64,000 nt of DNA from NCBI RefSeq assembly GCF_020511155.1, contig NZ_CP041216.1, positions 992,001-1,056,000 of the forward strand, given 5' to 3'. Shown piece by piece: positions 61,607 through 64,000 of the stretch (position 1 is the first letter of the stretch; each line of letters opens with the position of its first letter). Source of the stretch: Shewanella glacialimarina (GTDB lineage: Bacteria; Pseudomonadota; Gammaproteobacteria; Enterobacterales; Shewanellaceae). Position numbers and translations under genes: made by a program. The notes beneath the pieces are model-generated. The model did no database searches, was not told the origin of the DNA, and worked only from the letters and a program-made list of their open reading frames with translations.

Positions 61607-62662
61607 ATGAGTCAAACAGATTTAAGATTTTCCTTATTATCCTCTTGGTTAAATCAGTATTTTGGTCAAGAAGTAAACGTTTCGCTAATTTGTGGTGATG
61701 CTAGCTTTAGACGTTACTTTAAGCTGACGGTCAAAAACAACCATTATATTGTCTCAGATTCGCCTGTGACTCTAGTGCCTATTGTGCCATTTATTGCGAT
61801 AGCAAAGGCATATCATCAAGCCGGCGTATTAGTACCTGAAGTTGTACATTACTGTCTAGAACAAGGTTTTGTTTTGCAAATAAATGTCGGTGATGAGCAG
61901 TTACTATCCATTTTGAAAAACGATAATGTTGCTGGTTACTATCAACAGGCGCTGGACTTACTCGTGCCTATTACAGGTGTTACTCAATACCAGAATACAG
62001 AAGGTGAAAGCCAATCATTACCTTTTTACGATAGTGCCTTTGTTGAAAAAGAATTAACTATTTTCACCGAATGGTTGATTGGCGCTCATCTTCAGTATGA
62101 TTTGTCACAAGTAGAATCTACCATGTTAAATGACTGTTTTCAGCAGTTGATAGTTAATGTAGAAGCTCAGCCTAAAATGGGTATGCATCGTGATTTTCAC
62201 AGCCGTAATTTGCTTATGAATCATGATATACCCGGTCTAGAGCGCCTTGCTGTGATTGATTTTCAAGATGCTGTAATTGGGCCGATAACCTATGATGCCG
62301 TATCGCTGCTACGTGATTGTTATGTCAGATGGCCAGAGAATATAGTGAATTCATTGATGCGTTATCATTATCAATTGCTAATGAAACATGAATTAATTGA
62401 TCACAATGCCGATTTTTCTGTTTATCAACAATGGTTCGATTTGATGGGGCTACAGCGTCATATTAAAGCTGCGGGTATTTTTGCGCGATTAAAATTAAGA
62501 GATGGAAAAGCAGGTTATATGGCAGATATTCCTTTAACCTTACAATATATAGTCGATATTGCGGTGCGTTATCCTTCGCTGAAGTTCTTAAGCCAATGGG
62601 TTGAAGAGGTGGTGTTACCAAAGGTGCTCGCAAAGAATGCCACTTTAGGAGGAGGTCTCTAA
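61607..62662 (+). CDS. amgK: N-acetylmuramate/N-acetylglucosamine kinase (AmgK-like)
   Basis: A 351-residue kinase of the aminoglycoside-phosphotransferase fold. The catalytic HRDFHSRNLL (about residue 196) and the metal-binding IDFQDA are intact; ASFRRYF near the start is typical of this subfamily. AmgK phosphorylates MurNAc at the anomeric carbon in peptidoglycan recycling. It is coupled to murU: the stop is followed at once by the murU ATG. Divergent from lptD, as in Pseudomonas. Confidence 0.9.
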   Translation: MSQTDLRFSLLSSWLNQYFGQEVNVSLICGDASFRRYFKLTVKNNHYIVSDSPVTLVPIVPFIAIAKAYHQAGVLVPEVVHYCLEQGFVLQINVGDEQLLSILKNDNVAGYYQQALDLLVPITGVTQYQNTEGESQSLPFYDSAFVEKELTIFTEWLIGAHLQYDLSQVESTMLNDCFQQLIVNVEAQPKMGMHRDFHSRNLLMNHDIPGLERLAVIDFQDAVIGPITYDAVSLLRDCYVRWPENIVNSLMRYHYQLLMKHELIDHNADFSVYQQWFDLMGLQRHIKAAGIFARLKLRDGKAGYMADIPLTLQYIVDIAVRYPSLKFLSQWVEEVVLPKVLAKNATLGGGL

Positions 62663-63379
62663 ATGAAGGCGATGATATTAGCGGCAGGGCGTGGTGAAAG
62701 ATTAAGACCACTAACAGATTTAATGCCTAAACCTTTGGTTAAAGTTAATGGTAAACCTTTAATAGAATATCACTTAGAGAAGCTTGCTGAGTTGGGTATT
62801 ACTGACGTCATAATTAATCATGCCTGGCTTGGACACATGCTTGTTGAATCATTAGGTAATGGTGAACGTTGGGGGTTATCGATTCATTATAGCGCTGAAG
62901 CCGAGGCGTTAGAAACTGCAGGCGGGATAAAAAATGCTTTACCTTTGTTAGGTTCAGAACCTTTTTTATTACTGAATGGCGATATTTTTATAGATGCATT
63001 ACCAGATATAGAAGCTGCATTATCTGTGGTTAACCATCGAAAGGCTGATGCTTATATTTGGTTGGTTGATAATCCAACACATCACTCTCAAGGGGATTTT
63101 TGCCTTATTTCTTCGTTAAGTTCTGTGGGTAAGAGCGATCTGGAGCATGCGCTAGTAGTTCTTGATGGTAATACGCGATTCACTTATAGCGGAATGGGCG
63201 TGTATCATCCTAAAATGTTTACTGAGCTAGCAAACGGATCACAACCACTCGGTCCGTTACTTAGGCAATCTATTGCACAAGCACAAATTTATGGTCACTG
63301 TTTGACACAATATTGGTGTGATGTTGGCACTATTGCTAGATTAGATGCGTTAAATGCACGAGTAATGTCATTATCTTAA
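62663..63379 (+). CDS. murU: MurNAc-1-phosphate uridylyltransferase (MurU-like)
   Basis: A 238-residue nucleotidyltransferase. The signature MILAAGRGERLRPLT and MPKPLVKVNGKPLIEY at the N-terminus, then LLLNGDIF with the metal-binding Asp, and the closing WCDVGT identify it. It makes UDP-MurNAc from MurNAc-1-phosphate, the step after AmgK. Fosfomycin tolerance comes from this route in Pseudomonas. The ATG abuts the amgK stop. Confidence 0.91.
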   Translation: MKAMILAAGRGERLRPLTDLMPKPLVKVNGKPLIEYHLEKLAELGITDVIINHAWLGHMLVESLGNGERWGLSIHYSAEAEALETAGGIKNALPLLGSEPFLLLNGDIFIDALPDIEAALSVVNHRKADAYIWLVDNPTHHSQGDFCLISSLSSVGKSDLEHALVVLDGNTRFTYSGMGVYHPKMFTELANGSQPLGPLLRQSIAQAQIYGHCLTQYWCDVGTIARLDALNARVMSLS

Positions 63380-63420
63380 GTTTGGATAACAAATTTTTAT
63401 AAAATATAACGGAACAGTCA

Positions 63421-64000
63421 ATGCGAATTTGGGGCAAGGTTTTTGGGTTTATCATTGGGTTTATGTTTGGCAGAATTGCTGGCGGCATAATGGGCCTTTT
63501 TTTAGGACACCTTTACGACAAGCGTAAACGTTTATCTGGCCTCATCCAGCAAGCGGGTGAGCGACAAGCGACTTTTTTTAATGCGACCTTTGCTGTTATG
63601 GGGCATGTTGCCAAAGCATCTGGCCATGTCACCGAAGCTGATATTCGCGTAGCGACATTATTAATGGATAAAATGCAGCTTACGGGCCAGCCGCGTGCTG
63701 ATGCTCAGGCTGCATTTCGTTCGGGTCGCCAAGCCAATTTTGATTTATTTCAAACCTTAGCCGATTTTAAACGAGTCACACAAAGCCGGCATGAACTGCT
63801 ACAAATGTTTTTAGAAATTCAAATTCAAACGGCTCTGTCAGATGGCGAACTACAAACTAAAGAACAGCAAGTGCTTGCTGTAATAGCGGAGCAGTTAGGA
63901 TTGTCTGCAGTGCTAAAAGATTTGCTTGCTCGCTGGCAAGCAGAATTTCAACATCATCAATCAGGCCAAGGCAGTAAAATGCCACTTAGCGATGCTTATC
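63421..64000 (+). CDS. djlA: Co-chaperone DjlA, N-terminal part (cut by window edge)
   Basis: A membrane-anchored DnaJ-like co-chaperone of DnaK. The N-terminal helix with Gly spacing (FGFIIGFMFGRIAGGIMG) is the dimerising anchor of DjlA, followed by a TerB-like helical domain (about residues 50-175). The C-terminal J domain lies beyond the window. 193 codons are visible. The gene follows murU by about 40 bases on the same strand. Confidence 0.92.
   Translation, partial: MRIWGKVFGFIIGFMFGRIAGGIMGLFLGHLYDKRKRLSGLIQQAGERQATFFNATFAVMGHVAKASGHVTEADIRVATLLMDKMQLTGQPRADAQAAFRSGRQANFDLFQTLADFKRVTQSRHELLQMFLEIQIQTALSDGELQTKEQQVLAVIAEQLGLSAVLKDLLARWQAEFQHHQSGQGSKMPLSDAY

Overview
The window looks like chromosomal DNA of a marine gammaproteobacterium, most likely a Shewanella species with an AT-rich genome. 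This is inferred from gene order and protein family content (leuS-ybeL, miaB-ubiF-pth-ychF, lolB-ispE-prs against hemA-prfA-prmC-sirB-kdsA, ispB against rplU-rpmA-obgE, lptD-surA-pdxA-rsmA-apaG-apaH, amgK-murU-djlA) and was not checked against a database. Almost all of the window is core housekeeping sequence. I see no insertion sequence, integrase, phage module, CRISPR array or rRNA gene.

Layout. 1-8.3 kb: the 5' part of leuS, a zinc-ribbon protein, a DUF6482 protein, an MSHA-like prepilin whose start overlaps the end of lnt, corC-ybeY-ybeZ and miaB, with terminators separating miaB, ybeZYX and lnt. 8.7-13.5 kb: ubiF, pth, ychF, a seven-gene tRNA array (Met-Leu-Gln-Gln-Met-Leu-Gln) with promoter and terminator, and a small cysteine-cluster protein. 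13.6-25.5 kb: a Dcp-type lipoprotein peptidase; the lolB-ispE-prs operon, which uses three non-ATG starts; and divergently hemA-prfA-prmC, sirB2-sirB1, a DUF819 membrane protein and kdsA. 25.5-35.8 kb: small transporters and enzymes (EamA, PanE, VanZ, YajQ), the yajG / peptidyl-prolyl isomerase / ampG stretch, a DUF2804 plus fatty-acid-hydroxylase-family pair, rlmG and an unrecognised membrane protein. 35.9-46.5 kb: the accessory-flavoured part, with a decayed MshA-like pilin pseudogene, an ABC exporter, a fadD-type acyl-CoA ligase behind a PsrA-like operator, a TonB-dependent receptor, a membrane-anchored thioredoxin, a LysE exporter, a DUF3144 protein, a second intact MSHA-like prepilin and ung. 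46.5-52.4 kb: ispB, rplU-rpmA-obgE, yjjP-yjjB, folA and a DUF3718 protein. 52.5-64 kb: a chemotaxis receptor behind a sigma-28 promoter, the apaH-apaG-rsmA-pdxA-surA-lptD block, and divergently amgK-murU and the 5' part of djlA.

How the genes connect. Outer-membrane biogenesis recurs: Lnt (lipoprotein acylation), LolB (lipoprotein insertion), KdsA (Kdo synthesis), SurA and LptD (OMP chaperone and LPS transport). AmpG plus AmgK and MurU give most of a peptidoglycan-recycling route from permease to UDP-MurNAc. PrfA and PrmC are release factor and its modifying enzyme, and YbeY, RsmA, RlmG, MiaB, ObgE, L21 and L27 concern ribosomes or tRNA. UbiF and IspB act in ubiquinone synthesis.

I found no convincing large unknown system. 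The best leads are the scattered MSHA-like pilins (two intact, one broken), the sigma-28 promoter of the chemoreceptor, the PsrA-like site at fadD, the DUF2804/hydroxylase pair and a few unassigned small proteins.
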